A stretch of 64,000 nucleotides of DNA from Acidimicrobiaceae bacterium (GCA_003161255.1 PMOQ01000075.1:1-64000), one strand, 5' to 3'; positions 19,666 to 29,567 are shown, numbered from the stretch's first letter. Program-made: numbers and translations. The notes: a model not told the origin generated them from the sequence alone.

Positions 19666-19756
19666 GATCACCCCACGTCTGCCGCGTAGAGGTTCTACCT
19701 CATGGCGAAGAGGAGCCGCGACGCCACTCGCCGTGCGAGGCTCGTGGTCGGGCCGC

Positions 19757-21112
19757 TTACGCGCCGGGCGACGACGTGGCGAGGTAGCCGGGGTTGGCGA
19801 CGCGCAGCTGGTCGACGGCAGACCGCCCGAGCGCGGCACCGACCTCGGTGAGGTGACCGTCGAGGTCACCGGCACGGATGGCCGCTGCAAGCTCGGCGTC
19901 GTCCGCGACGCCGAGTGCAACGAGTCGTCGTCGGTGGGCCGCTGCAATGTCGGGGCCCAAGGCGAGCTCTCTCGCAACCGTCGCAAGGACGTTTCGCGCC
20001 ACTCGAGCTTCGAATCTGGCCGTGCCCTCGGCGGTCGCCATCACCTTGTCCTCGAGGTACTCGGCGACCGCCTCGGTCAGCTCCCGAGCGCTCGGACGTC
20101 CAAAGGGCGCCGGCGCGGTCGACGTTGCCGCCGAGCCGTCTGGCACGTCGGGGCGCTCGACGCCGATGAGGCCGAGCAGATCCCACTCGCTCTCGCAGAC
20201 CCGACGGCCGATGGCGGCCAGCTCGACCGACCTCGCGATGCCATTCAGATGCGTGGACGCCTGCAGGGCGCAGATGACGGCCCACTTGAGCGACGCGTAG
20301 GCCTGCCACCAACGAACAGTCGGCGGCTCGATCAGCCGGCCGCTCGACGCCGCGTAGTGGGCCAGGAAGTCGTCCAGTCGACTGAAGCCCCCGACCTCGT
20401 CGGGTGCGCCGAACCGCCACGCCCTCGCCGTGAGCCACCCGATGTCCTCGGCCGGGTCGCCCGCGTGGGCGAGCTCCCAATCGAGGACGCCGCGCAGCCC
20501 CGTCGTGTCAACGAGGAAGTTGCCCATCCGAAAGTCGCCGTGGACGAGCGTCCGTCCCGCAGCTGGCGGCCGGTTGGCTGCCAGCCATCGGGATCCGAGC
20601 TCGAGGACCGGGCGGACCTCGCCGATGCCGTCGAGGAACTCGAGCGGTCGCTCGAAGGGGTCGGCACTCGGTAGCCCGGGCACGTCGTGGAGGGGGATGG
20701 CGTGGATCTGGGCAAGCGCCCGGGCGACGTCACGGCCGAGCTTGCGGCGCGCCCCGGCGTAGGCGGCGTCGCGCAGGAGGCGACGAGCGAGTGTCTCGCC
20801 CTCGAGCCGCTCGACGACGAGCCAGCCGGTGTCGAGCCCGTCGGCCTCGCCCGCACCCAGCACCTTCGGGACGGGGACGCCAGCGCGCAGGGCCGCCCGA
20901 AGCAGTGCGGCCTCCAGGCCGACCGTTGAGCGCTGGCTCTGTCCGGCCTCGCGCTGCTGCTGGAGGACCAGGGACCGGCTCACGCCTCCGGGGTACGACA
21001 CCTCCAGTGCGCTCGTCAGCCGAGACGCTCCTCCTGACAGCGCCCGGAGCGACGTCACCGTGCCCCCGAGTGCCCGCCCGAGCCGGTCGGCGAGGTCGTT
21101 CGCCTCGCTCAC
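19757..21112 (-). CDS. Phosphotransferase family protein (APH/ACAD10-like) with acyl-CoA-associated architecture
   Basis: LVVERLEGETLARRLL; LVHGDFRMGNFLVD; GVLDWELAHAGDPAEDIGWL. GTG start 21112 overlaps the upstream stop (GTGA). Confidence 0.85.
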   Translation of the reverse strand: MSEANDLADRLGRALGGTVTSLRALSGGASRLTSALEVSYPGGVSRSLVLQQQREAGQSQRSTVGLEAALLRAALRAGVPVPKVLGAGEADGLDTGWLVVERLEGETLARRLLRDAAYAGARRKLGRDVARALAQIHAIPLHDVPGLPSADPFERPLEFLDGIGEVRPVLELGSRWLAANRPPAAGRTLVHGDFRMGNFLVDTTGLRGVLDWELAHAGDPAEDIGWLTARAWRFGAPDEVGGFSRLDDFLAHYAASSGRLIEPPTVRWWQAYASLKWAVICALQASTHLNGIARSVELAAIGRRVCESEWDLLGLIGVERPDVPDGSAATSTAPAPFGRPSARELTEAVAEYLEDKVMATAEGTARFEARVARNVLATVARELALGPDIAAAHRRRLVALGVADDAELAAAIRAGDLDGHLTEVGAALGRSAVDQLRVANPGYLATSSPGA

Positions 21113-22092
21113 GTCACGGGGACCCGAGGTCTCCCGAGTGCGTCCAGCTGATGAAGGTACTCCCCGATGCCGTAGCCGACGTCGGTCGTACCGTCGTCGT
21201 GCCGATAGGTCCACTCGGCGAGCCCCTCGTTGATCACGGTGCCGCCCGGACGACCGATGTCGGCCACCCTGAGGACCCGGCCCGTCAGGTCGTAGGTGCG
21301 CTCTGCCTTGTCCATGACCTTGAGGTGCATGACCTCGTGTGTTAGCTGGTCGTCGGCGAGCTCGGTCGAGAGGTCCCAGTGTCGGACGGAGGCCACGCGG
21401 CCGTTCACACTCACCCAGCCGCGGTGGAGGTCGCCGGCGTCAGTGCCGAGCTTGATCCCTCCGAAGTGCAGGTCGTCGGCAATGTTGATCGAGAACCATC
21501 GCCACATCGGCGGCTCACCCCAGCGACGTGGCCCCCAGGACCGGTCTCGATTGCCACGAGCACTCGACCACTCGTAGACGATCCCGTCGACCGTGAGCGT
21601 CCCCGTCCATCGGCCCGCCTGCTCGAAGTGACCTTTGCCCGTGGTCGTCGCTGCCGCGCCGGACTCCTTGGACCCCTGGCCGCTCCGCCCGTCGCTGCCG
21701 ACCGCGTCGCTCAGTCCCTCGAAGGTGACGTCGAGGCGAATCTCGACGGGCCATCGCTCGCTGCTCGACCGATTGCACGTCCGGGCCGAGGCCGTGACCG
21801 CGGCCACGACGCGCCAACGCTGCATCGCCTCGAGCAGCTCGTAGCGGGCACCACCGACCTCGAAGGGCGCATCGGGCATCTCGCGGCACTCGACTTGGTG
21901 GCGGTACTCGGCGAGGTCGCCACCTGGGAGCCAGATCGACAGCCCGACGTCCATGGTCCCCTCGTTGGGCCGGATCCCGATCCGCGTGAAGAGACCAGAC
22001 TCAGTGGCAGGGTCGTACGCGTTGAAGTAGTACGACTCGCTCCAGGCAGTGTCAGCCTCGACCTCGTGGGCGAAGTCGTGGTGGGGCTCCAT
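21109..22092 (-). CDS. DUF7064/7065-like (AttH/CrtC-related lipocalin-like) protein
   Basis: HDFAHEVEADTAWSESYYFNAYDPATESGLFTRIGIRPNEGTMDVGLSIWLPGG; GNRDRSWGPRRWGEPPMWRWFSINIADDLHFGG. Confidence 0.65.
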   Translation of the reverse strand: MEPHHDFAHEVEADTAWSESYYFNAYDPATESGLFTRIGIRPNEGTMDVGLSIWLPGGDLAEYRHQVECREMPDAPFEVGGARYELLEAMQRWRVVAAVTASARTCNRSSSERWPVEIRLDVTFEGLSDAVGSDGRSGQGSKESGAAATTTGKGHFEQAGRWTGTLTVDGIVYEWSSARGNRDRSWGPRRWGEPPMWRWFSINIADDLHFGGIKLGTDAGDLHRGWVSVNGRVASVRHWDLSTELADDQLTHEVMHLKVMDKAERTYDLTGRVLRVADIGRPGGTVINEGLAEWTYRHDDGTTDVGYGIGEYLHQLDALGRPRVPVT

Positions 22093-22244
22093 GATGGGCA
22101 CCAGGTCACTCTTATCTGGAGCGCAGGTGAACGCAATTGGCCCTTGGCCCCAATGGCCCCAGCTGAGGCGAGGTCTGCTGGTCGGCCAACGCACGAGCCG
22201 TTGCCTCGCAATAGTGCAGTAGGAGCCGAGCGGCAGGTGGCGAC

Positions 22245-22811
22245 GTGGAGCTGAGCGACAGCGAGGTCATGGCGAGAGCGGTCTGCGAGCCCGAGCTCTT
22301 CGTCCACGTGTTCGATCGGCATGGCCGTGCGGTGCACGCGTACCTCGCACGACGGGCTGGCTCACAAGCAGCCGACGACGTCATGGGGGAGGTCTGGCTG
22401 CAGGCTTTCCGCTCGAGGGACCGCTTCAACACGAACTGGAGCGACGCACGACCATGGCTCTACGGGATCGCTCGGAACGCGCTGCGAGCGCACTGGCGAT
22501 CGAGGTATCGCAGCGAGCGCCACGCCGACGCAGGCAGTGCGGATCCGTGGGAGGACGTCGACGTCCGCCTCGACGCGGCACGCCGGGCACCGACCCTGCG
22601 AGCGGCGCTCGCGGCGCTCCCCGACAAGGATCTCGAGGTCCTCCTGCTCGTGGCGTGGGAACAGCTCTCGCCCACCGAGGCTGCTGTCAGCCTCGGGATC
22701 CCTGCGGGGACCGTGCGCTGGCGACTGCACCGCGCGCGCGCCTCGCTTCGCCGCCAGCTCGGTGACGACCTCGGCGACGTGAATGGCTTCGAGACAGTGA
22801 TGGAGGTGTGA
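22245..22811 (+). CDS. RNA polymerase sigma factor, ECF/sigma-70 family
   Basis: HAYLARRAGSQAADDVMGEVWLQAFRSRDRF...WLYGIARNALRAHWR; AALPDKDLEVLLLVAWEQLSPTEAAVSLGIPAGTVRWRLHRARASLR. Confidence 0.92.
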   Translation: MELSDSEVMARAVCEPELFVHVFDRHGRAVHAYLARRAGSQAADDVMGEVWLQAFRSRDRFNTNWSDARPWLYGIARNALRAHWRSRYRSERHADAGSADPWEDVDVRLDAARRAPTLRAALAALPDKDLEVLLLVAWEQLSPTEAAVSLGIPAGTVRWRLHRARASLRRQLGDDLGDVNGFETVMEV

Positions 22812-22812
22812 C

Positions 22813-23766
22813 GTGGACGTCATGAATCAGCTGAGCACGATTGGCATGGCACCGCCCGCAGCCCAGGACCGACTGGACGCGGTGCGTCGCCGACTCCTCG
22901 AGGAGGCCGAGGCGCCGGGTCCGTCACGGCCTCGACGCTTCAGGGTCCCGCAGCGCGCGCTCACCGCCGTTGCCGCGTGCGCGCTCGTTGGTGGCGGGTC
23001 CGTCGCGCTGTGGACAGCGGTGTCCCGCACGAGCAATCCGGTCACGAACACCACGATCGAGTGTGGCGCTGACAGCTACATCCCCGTCGAGTCGGGCAAC
23101 CCGGTCCTCGACTGCTACAACGCCCTCGCGCGGCAGGAGTCCGTGGTGCCCGCGCTCGTCGGGTGGGTCACCCCGAGCGGGCTGGTGGCGGTGCTCCCGA
23201 AGGGCGATCGACCGCCGACTGGCTCCACGCCGCTGCCCGCGTCGTTCCAGGTCGACCCCGGCATCCGGTACATCACCGACTCGCTCAACGACGCCGTCGG
23301 CCCGCTGGAGCTGGGGTGTCTCTCCACGTCGGCTGCCACCGCCTATGCAAGGTCCCAGCTCAGCATTGCCGCGCTCTCGAGCTGGCGCGTGACGGTCGGG
23401 AACTGGGACGGGCCAGGAAGCTCGGCGCCGTGCTGGTCGTACGTCGGGGCCATCGACGCCTCATCGGAGACGGTCGTGCTCGCACCGATGCCCGCGTCCT
23501 CCGCGCAGAGCGACAATCTCGGGGTACGGCTCGACCTGCTGCTGCAGTCGCAACTGGTGACAGGGCCGAGCGCACGGTGCCTCGATGCCGCGGCGGCCCA
23601 GACGACCGCGAGCGACGACGCGGAGCGGCTCGGTATCGCGAGCGATGCAATCACGATCAGTGACGCCGGCCCCATCGGTGCACCAGGGACGACGTGCGCG
23701 ACGCCGTTCGTCGTGCCAGCGGGGTACTACGACGTGGTGCTGTGGCTCGCGCCGCGCACCCCGTGA
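22813..23766 (+). CDS. Single-TM protein co-transcribed with the sigma factor (putative anti-sigma-like partner)
   Basis: Starts 2 nt after the sigma stop; MNQLSTIGMAPPAAQDRLDAVRRRLL then TM LTAVAACALVGGGSVALWTAV and an extracytoplasmic domain. Confidence 0.6.
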   Translation: MDVMNQLSTIGMAPPAAQDRLDAVRRRLLEEAEAPGPSRPRRFRVPQRALTAVAACALVGGGSVALWTAVSRTSNPVTNTTIECGADSYIPVESGNPVLDCYNALARQESVVPALVGWVTPSGLVAVLPKGDRPPTGSTPLPASFQVDPGIRYITDSLNDAVGPLELGCLSTSAATAYARSQLSIAALSSWRVTVGNWDGPGSSAPCWSYVGAIDASSETVVLAPMPASSAQSDNLGVRLDLLLQSQLVTGPSARCLDAAAAQTTASDDAERLGIASDAITISDAGPIGAPGTTCATPFVVPAGYYDVVLWLAPRTP

Positions 23767-24028
23767 CCACGACGCGCAGTGAGGTCGGGGCCGTGACGAG
23801 GGGCTGCAACGCCACCGCGGTGCGTACCCAGAATCGGGTCCGGCAGTACGAGCCTGACCTGAAGATTCAGCGACACCCCTGATCAACGCGCCACAGCACA
23901 CCGCCTTGCAGCAGTCCGTAGGGCCCGAGTCTTCCCGCCGCGGCGAGGGAGCGAGGCGCGCGGGATCTGCAGAATTGCGCTCTCGAAGCTTGGGGCTTCG
24001 TGGTGGCAGACCGTCCTTGGCTATTCTG

Positions 24029-24055
24029 ATTGAGGTACTCTAAGACGAGTATCAA
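24029..24055. promoter_or_regulatory. Inverted repeat upstream of padR-like gene (putative operator)
   Basis: ATTGAGG-TACTC-taagac-GAGTA-TCAAT; perfect 5-bp inner arms, outer ATTGA/TCAAT. Confidence 0.55.
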
Positions 24056-24070
24056 TGGAGGAGGTGCCAG

Positions 24071-24661
24071 ATGTCGAGCCGTCATCGGAGCAACCCGCTT
24101 GCGCTGGCCGTGCTCATCTGTCTTTACGAGCGGCCGATGCACCCCTACGAGGTGGCGACCACGCTTCGCCAGCGGCACCACAACGAGAGCGTGCGCCTGA
24201 ACTACGGCTCGCTCTACGCGGTGGTCGCCGCCCTTGAGAAGCGTGCGCTGATCGCCCCGCAGGCGACGACGCGAGAGGGGCGCCTTCCCGAGCGCACCGT
24301 GTACTGCGTGACCGAGAGCGGCAAGGTCGAGACCCACGACTGGCTGACCGAGCTCGTCTCAACCCCGGTGAAGGACTACCCGGCGTTCGAGGCGGCTCTC
24401 TCCTTCCTCCCGGCGCTCCCGCCCGCCGACGTCGTCGCGCTGCTCGAGGAGCGAGCGAGGAACCTGGAAGTGGAGCTCGCGCAGGCGAGCGCCGCCCGAG
24501 AGCTCAACGAGAAGGCCCAGGTGCCTCGCCTGCACTGGATCGACGACGAGTTCCGCGTCGCGTTGCGCGATGCCGAGCTCGCCTACGTGCGTCGGCTCAT
24601 GACCGAGATCACCTCTGGGACCCTCGACGGCCTCGAGTGGTGGACCGCCATCCATGCGTGA
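24071..24661 (+). CDS. PadR family transcriptional regulator
   Basis: LAVLICLYERPMHPYEVATTLRQRHHNESVRLNYGSLYAVVAALEKRALI winged helix. Confidence 0.9.
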   Translation: MSSRHRSNPLALAVLICLYERPMHPYEVATTLRQRHHNESVRLNYGSLYAVVAALEKRALIAPQATTREGRLPERTVYCVTESGKVETHDWLTELVSTPVKDYPAFEAALSFLPALPPADVVALLEERARNLEVELAQASAARELNEKAQVPRLHWIDDEFRVALRDAELAYVRRLMTEITSGTLDGLEWWTAIHA

Positions 24662-24723
24662 CCGGACGCGCCAGGGGACGGCATCGCTGCGAGCCGAGAT
24701 CGAGTGGATCGACGCGCGCAGCC

Positions 24724-25194
24724 ATGACGGCGGGGGACGTGGTTGGCATGGTCAGCGTGCTCTTCGCGGGCATGCTCGCCGGCGAGGAGTTCTTGGTCCG
24801 CTACGGCGTCCGCGGTCCGCTCGCGAGCCTCGACGACCGGACGCACATCCAGTTCCGACAGGCCCTCATTCGTCCGATGCGAGTGCTCGTCCCCGCGCTC
24901 TACGTGGCGGCACTCCTGGCTGGCGCAGCTGCAACCGCTCTTGACGGGACCGACGCCGGACTGCCCGAGCGCTGCGCCGGCATCGCCGTCCTGGTCGTCT
25001 GGATCGCGGTGACCATGGGCGGCACGGTGCCGATCAACTCGGCGGCGATGGCGTGGGACCCGAGCGCGCCGCCGGCGAGCTGGCGAGCCCAGGTCGAGCG
25101 CTGGGAGCGCCTCAACACCGTGCGGATGTGGGCAGCGGTGGTCGCGTTCGCGCTCCTGCTGACCGGCATCATGATGAGCGCGGCCGCCAGCTAG
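24724..25194 (+). CDS. DUF1772 (anthrone oxygenase-like) membrane protein
   Basis: LFAGMLAGEEFLVRYGVRGPLASLDDRTHIQFRQALIRPMRVLVPALY...TVPINSAAMAWDP...WERLNTVRMWAAVVAFALLL. Confidence 0.7.
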   Translation: MTAGDVVGMVSVLFAGMLAGEEFLVRYGVRGPLASLDDRTHIQFRQALIRPMRVLVPALYVAALLAGAAATALDGTDAGLPERCAGIAVLVVWIAVTMGGTVPINSAAMAWDPSAPPASWRAQVERWERLNTVRMWAAVVAFALLLTGIMMSAAAS

Positions 25195-25230
25195 TTGTGC
25201 TGGCAGTTCGCCCCCGGCTTGCGAGATCCG

Positions 25231-26727
25231 TCACGCCAGCTCGGTCTCGGGGAGGATCGCGAGCAGCGGCTCGCCAGCCGGCGCCGGCGCGCGGCGGATC
25301 AGCGTGAAGGCGGCGACGCCGGCAAGCGCGAGGGCGACGGCGCTGAACGTGAACGCCGTCGTGTACCCGTGCACGTCGCCGGCGGCGACCGACGCCGCCG
25401 AGGTCCCATGGGCTGCCAGGTAGCCGACCGTCGCGGTCGAGGCGATCGTGTTGCTGAGCGCGGCGCCCATGGTGCCGCCGGTCTGCTGGGTGCTGTTGAG
25501 CAGCGCGCTCGCCACGCCCGCGTCCTCGGCGTTCACCCCGACGAGCGCGGTGCTGTTCATCGCGACGAACGTCATGCCCATGCCGATGCTCGTGATGATC
25601 TCTGCGGGCAGCGCGACGGACAGGTACGCCGAGTGCACGCCGATCCTGGTGAAGAGCCCGAGTCCGATGGTCCCGAGCGCGATGCCCGTCGTGAGGACCG
25701 TGCGCGGGCCGAGCTGCGGCAGGACGCGCCCCGCGATCGTCGCGCCGATGACGATGCCGATCGAGAACGGGATGAACGCAAGGCCCGTCTTCATCGCGGA
25801 GAACCCGAGCGTGCCCTGGAAGTAGTACGTGAGGGACAGGAACGTGCCGAGCAGCGCCACGCCGACGAGCAGCGACGAGAGGAACGAGCCGCCCCGGTTG
25901 CGCTCGAGCACCACGCGCATGGGCAGGAGCGGGTGGGCGGTCCGAAGCTCGATCGCCACGAAGGCGCCGAGCAGCAGGGCCGCGGCGCCAAAGAGGCCGA
26001 GCGTGAGGGAGGCGGCCCACCCGTGCGTGTCGGCGGTCGTGAAGCCGTAGACCAAGGCGAGGAGCCCCAGCGTGACCGTGACCGCCCCGGGCACGTCGTA
26101 GCCGTGTCGCGTCGAGCTCTTCGACTCGGTGACGACGCGCGCCGCACCGATCGCCGCGATGATCGCGATCGGGACGTTGATGAGGAGCGTCCAGCGCCAC
26201 GAGGCGTACTCGGTGAGCGCGCCGCCCAAGATGAGCCCGACGGCCGCGCCCGCGCCGGAGATCCCGCCGTAGACGGCGAACGCCCGTGCGCGCTCCTTCG
26301 ACTCGTGGAAGGCGACCGTGAGCAGCGAGAGGGCCGCCGGCGCCATCACGGCGGCGAACGCGCCCTGCAGGGCTCTCGCACTGAAGAGCGTCGCGGCGTT
26401 CTGTGCGAGGCCTCCGAGTGCAGAGGCGCCCGCGAAGCCGATGAGGCTGACCATGAACATGCGCTTGCGGCCCACGTAGTCCGCGATCCGCCCACCGAGG
26501 AGGAGCAGCCCGGCGAACGAGAGGGTGTAGGCGGTCAGCATCCACTGGCGGTTGGCAATCGAGATGTGCAGGGACCGCTGGGCAGACGGCAGCGCGATGA
26601 CCACGACCGACGCGTCAAGCACGACCATGAGCTGGGCGATCGCGATCACCGCGAGCGCCCGGAAGCGCCGAGGATCGAGGGGTTCGGACGGGGCCTGCGT
26701 CACGTCGCGCTCAAGGGTTGCGGTCAT
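25231..26727 (-). CDS. MFS transporter, DHA2 (EmrB/QacA) family
   Basis: ALAVIAIAQLMVVLDASVVVIALPSAQRSLHIS...LLLGGRIADYVGRKRMF; approx. 14 TM. Start ATG 26727. Confidence 0.92.
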   Translation of the reverse strand: MTATLERDVTQAPSEPLDPRRFRALAVIAIAQLMVVLDASVVVIALPSAQRSLHISIANRQWMLTAYTLSFAGLLLLGGRIADYVGRKRMFMVSLIGFAGASALGGLAQNAATLFSARALQGAFAAVMAPAALSLLTVAFHESKERARAFAVYGGISGAGAAVGLILGGALTEYASWRWTLLINVPIAIIAAIGAARVVTESKSSTRHGYDVPGAVTVTLGLLALVYGFTTADTHGWAASLTLGLFGAAALLLGAFVAIELRTAHPLLPMRVVLERNRGGSFLSSLLVGVALLGTFLSLTYYFQGTLGFSAMKTGLAFIPFSIGIVIGATIAGRVLPQLGPRTVLTTGIALGTIGLGLFTRIGVHSAYLSVALPAEIITSIGMGMTFVAMNSTALVGVNAEDAGVASALLNSTQQTGGTMGAALSNTIASTATVGYLAAHGTSAASVAAGDVHGYTTAFTFSAVALALAGVAAFTLIRRAPAPAGEPLLAILPETELA

Positions 26728-26780
26728 GGGGTGCCTCCTGGGTGGTGCTCGGGTCCAGCGCCCGCTACAATCGGAGAGCT

Positions 26781-26812
26781 GGTTCCACTTACTATACGGA
26801 ACGATGGTTCCG
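26781..26812. promoter_or_regulatory. Putative TetR operator/promoter between divergent MFS and tetR genes
   Basis: GGTTCC-acttactatac-GGAAC-gatg-GTTCCG: perfect CGGAAC/GTTCCG inverted repeat plus a third half-site, around TATAC. Confidence 0.6.
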
Positions 26813-26835
26813 CTTGTCAACCGAGGGGACGCGTC

Positions 26836-27444
26836 GTGCCAACCGAGCCAGATCTCGAGCGAGGCGGCCGCGGTGATCCCGAGCCCACCCGACCGCTCCG
26901 CGCCGACGCGCAACGCAACCGGGCTCGGATCCTGGCGGCCGCCGAGTCGGTCTTCGCGGCCGACGGCATCGAGGTGCCGATCGACGTGGTCGCCGAGAAG
27001 GCGGGTGTCGGCATCGGCACCGTCTACCGGCACTTCCCCACCAAAGAGCGCCTCTTCGAGGCCATCATGATCGAGCGCGTCTCGGCGCTCACGGTCGACG
27101 CGCGCGCCCGCCTCGAGACGGGCGATCCGCGCAGCGCGTTCTTCGAGTTCCTTGACTACCTCGTGTCCGAGGTCCTGATCAAGCGCGACTTGATCAGCGC
27201 GTTCGCGGTGGCCGGCGTCGAGTTCGAGGTCGTCGCCGCGGACGCGAAGCAAGAGCTCAATGCCGCGGTGGCCGACCTCTTGACCGCGGCCCAGGATGCC
27301 GGGACGGTGCGCACGGACGTGACGGGACAGATCGTGCTCTCACTCATCGGCGCGACGTGCATGGCCGCGAAGCAGCTGCACTCAGGGTCGACCGTCGACG
27401 AGATGCTCGCGGTGCTGCGCGACGGGCTGCGCGCGAACGCCTGA
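26836..27444 (+). CDS. TetR/AcrR family regulator
   Basis: RNRARILAAAESVFAADGIEVPIDVVAEKAGVGIGTVYRHFPTKERLFEAI. Confidence 0.92.
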   Translation: MPTEPDLERGGRGDPEPTRPLRADAQRNRARILAAAESVFAADGIEVPIDVVAEKAGVGIGTVYRHFPTKERLFEAIMIERVSALTVDARARLETGDPRSAFFEFLDYLVSEVLIKRDLISAFAVAGVEFEVVAADAKQELNAAVADLLTAAQDAGTVRTDVTGQIVLSLIGATCMAAKQLHSGSTVDEMLAVLRDGLRANA

Positions 27445-27508
27445 CGCTCCGCATCGGTGCAGTGCGCACCACCACGGATCCGCAGCGGCTCGGCGCCTTG
27501 GCCGCGCC

Positions 27509-29377
27509 CTAGGACGCGATCGCCAGTGTGGGGAGGAACACCGATCCGTTGACCGCGTGCTGGCTGAACAAGGCTGCGAGGGCGTCGGCCGACATTGGAC
27601 GGGCGAAGTAGAAGCCCTGGCAGACGTCGCAACCGAGCGACGCGAGGTCCGCGCACTGGATCACCGTCTCAACGCCTTCGGCGACAACCTGCAGGCCAAG
27701 CGTGTGCGCCAGGTCGATGATCGCCGACACGATCGCGAAGCTCGCGGGATCGTGCCCCATGTCGAAGACGAAGCCCTGGTCGATCTTCACGATGTCAAAC
27801 GGGAAGCGCTTGAGGTAGCTGAGCGACGAGTACCCCGTTCCGAAGTCATCGAGTGCAAGGAGCACGCCGAGACACTTCAGCTCGTTGAGGACCACGAGCG
27901 CCCGCTCGGCGTCATGGATGAAGACGCTCTCTGTCATCTCGAGTGTCACCAAGGTCGGGTCGGTGTTCGCACCAGCGACCACCGCAGCGACGTTGTCCGC
28001 GTAGCCCGCTGACATGAGCTGGTGCGCCGAGACGTTGATCGACACGGCGATCTGATCGACGTCGGACTCAGCGTGCTTCCAGCGGTGTCGATCGTCGCAC
28101 GCCTGTTCGAGCACCCACTGCCCGATCTCGGTGATCAGGCCACCTTTTTCCGCGACCGGTATCAGCACGGAGGGCGGGACGACGCCTTGTGCGGGGCTGT
28201 CCCACCGCAGCAGCGCCTCAACGCCGGTGACCCGCCCGTCGCCGATGTCGACCACGGGTTGATAGACGGTCCGCAACTCGCCGCGCGAGGCGGCGCCGTC
28301 GAGCTCGCGCTCGAGCTCGACGAGATGCTCCGAGCGCGCTTGTTCTTGGAGGTTGACGATCTGGTGTCGAGCCCCGCCGCGTCGCTTGGCCTGGTACATC
28401 GCCGTGTCGGCCTCCGCGATCAGGTGCTCGGAGAGCTGCTTGCCGGGTCCTGAGAACGCGATGCCGACGCTCGCAGAGATGCCGATCTCGTGCCCAGACA
28501 GGGTGAACGGCTCGGCAATCGCGGCGCCGACACGGGCGGCGATCTCACCTGCAAGCAGGTGCCCGTCGAGATCCTCGCACAGGATCACGAACTCGTCGCC
28601 CGACATGCGCGCGACCGTGTCGCCAGGACGCAGCGTCGAACTGAGCCGCTCCGCGACGGCGATGAGCAGCTCGTCGCCGACGCTGTGGCCGTACCGGTCG
28701 TTCACCAACTTGAATTGGTCGAGGTCAACGAAGAGCACCGCGGCAAGCCGATTCGTCCGGCGAGAACGGAGCATGGCGTGGTCGAGCCGTTCGAGCAGCA
28801 GTATCCGGTTCGGCAATCCAGTCAACGAGTCATGCAGGGCGATCTCACGAGAGCGAATGACCGAATCGTGAAGGTCCTCTCTGGCCTGGGCATTGTGGAG
28901 GTAGGCAGCCGCGACGTCAGCGAGCGTCTGGGCAGTCTTCATTGCCGTCGCGTTGAGCCGCCCTGTTCGGTCGCGGTAGAGATCAAGCGCTCCAAGCCGC
29001 TCGTCGCCATCGCGCAACGGGAAGGTGAAGACCGCCGCGAGACCCGCCTCGAGCGCGCGCGGCGTGAACCGTGGGAAGCGAGTCTCAGCCCGAAGATCCG
29101 CGATGGCGACGGCGCTGCCGGTTTCGAATGCCTCCAGGCACGGTCCCTCGCCGAGCTCGGTCTGCAGCCTCTCGAATTGGAGGGCCGACTCGTTCGAGGC
29201 CGCCAGATAGTGCGGGGCGACTCCTGGCGCGATGATCGTCACGCCGGCGGCCGTGATCGGCAGAACGTCAACGATTCGCACCACCAGGTGATCGAGGATC
29301 CCTTGGATGGGGAAGTCCGTCACCAACGTGTGTGCGAACTCGCTGAGGACCTCTGACAGCAGTGGCTCTTCCGACAT
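27509..29377 (-). CDS. GAF-GGDEF-EAL c-di-GMP turnover protein
   Basis: N-terminal GAF (LGEGPCLEAFETG); HDSLTGLPNRILLLERLDHAM...VARMSGDEFVILCEDLD; YQPVVDIGDGRVTGVEALLRWDSP...DDFGTGYSSLSYLKRFPFDIVKIDQGFV. Confidence 0.93.
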   Translation of the reverse strand: MSEEPLLSEVLSEFAHTLVTDFPIQGILDHLVVRIVDVLPITAAGVTIIAPGVAPHYLAASNESALQFERLQTELGEGPCLEAFETGSAVAIADLRAETRFPRFTPRALEAGLAAVFTFPLRDGDERLGALDLYRDRTGRLNATAMKTAQTLADVAAAYLHNAQAREDLHDSVIRSREIALHDSLTGLPNRILLLERLDHAMLRSRRTNRLAAVLFVDLDQFKLVNDRYGHSVGDELLIAVAERLSSTLRPGDTVARMSGDEFVILCEDLDGHLLAGEIAARVGAAIAEPFTLSGHEIGISASVGIAFSGPGKQLSEHLIAEADTAMYQAKRRGGARHQIVNLQEQARSEHLVELERELDGAASRGELRTVYQPVVDIGDGRVTGVEALLRWDSPAQGVVPPSVLIPVAEKGGLITEIGQWVLEQACDDRHRWKHAESDVDQIAVSINVSAHQLMSAGYADNVAAVVAGANTDPTLVTLEMTESVFIHDAERALVVLNELKCLGVLLALDDFGTGYSSLSYLKRFPFDIVKIDQGFVFDMGHDPASFAIVSAIIDLAHTLGLQVVAEGVETVIQCADLASLGCDVCQGFYFARPMSADALAALFSQHAVNGSVFLPTLAIAS

Positions 29378-29523
29378 GGTGCCCCCAGATAACGGTGCGC
29401 TATGTGCCCGCGGGGTCTCGGCGGAGATCGATTTGTCAAGTTCAATATACCAGTTTCCTCGGCAAATGGGGGATGGATTGCGAGAGATCCGTTGGCCTTG
29501 ATACAAGAATGTTCTAGTTGTCT

Positions 29524-29567
29524 CACACGGTGTGCCTGCCGTTGACACACGGTGTGCCTGCCGTTGA
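29524..29567. repeat. Perfect 22-bp tandem duplication with embedded palindrome
   Basis: CACACGGTGTGCCTGCCGTTGA x2 (29524-29545 and 29546-29567); each unit carries CACAC-G-GTGTG. Confidence 0.9.

Noticed and set aside
25195-26835. 5' portion of the 749-aa plus-strand ORF 25195-27444
   Set aside because: Antisense to a clear DHA2 MFS gene; only the TetR part from GTG 26836 is credible.
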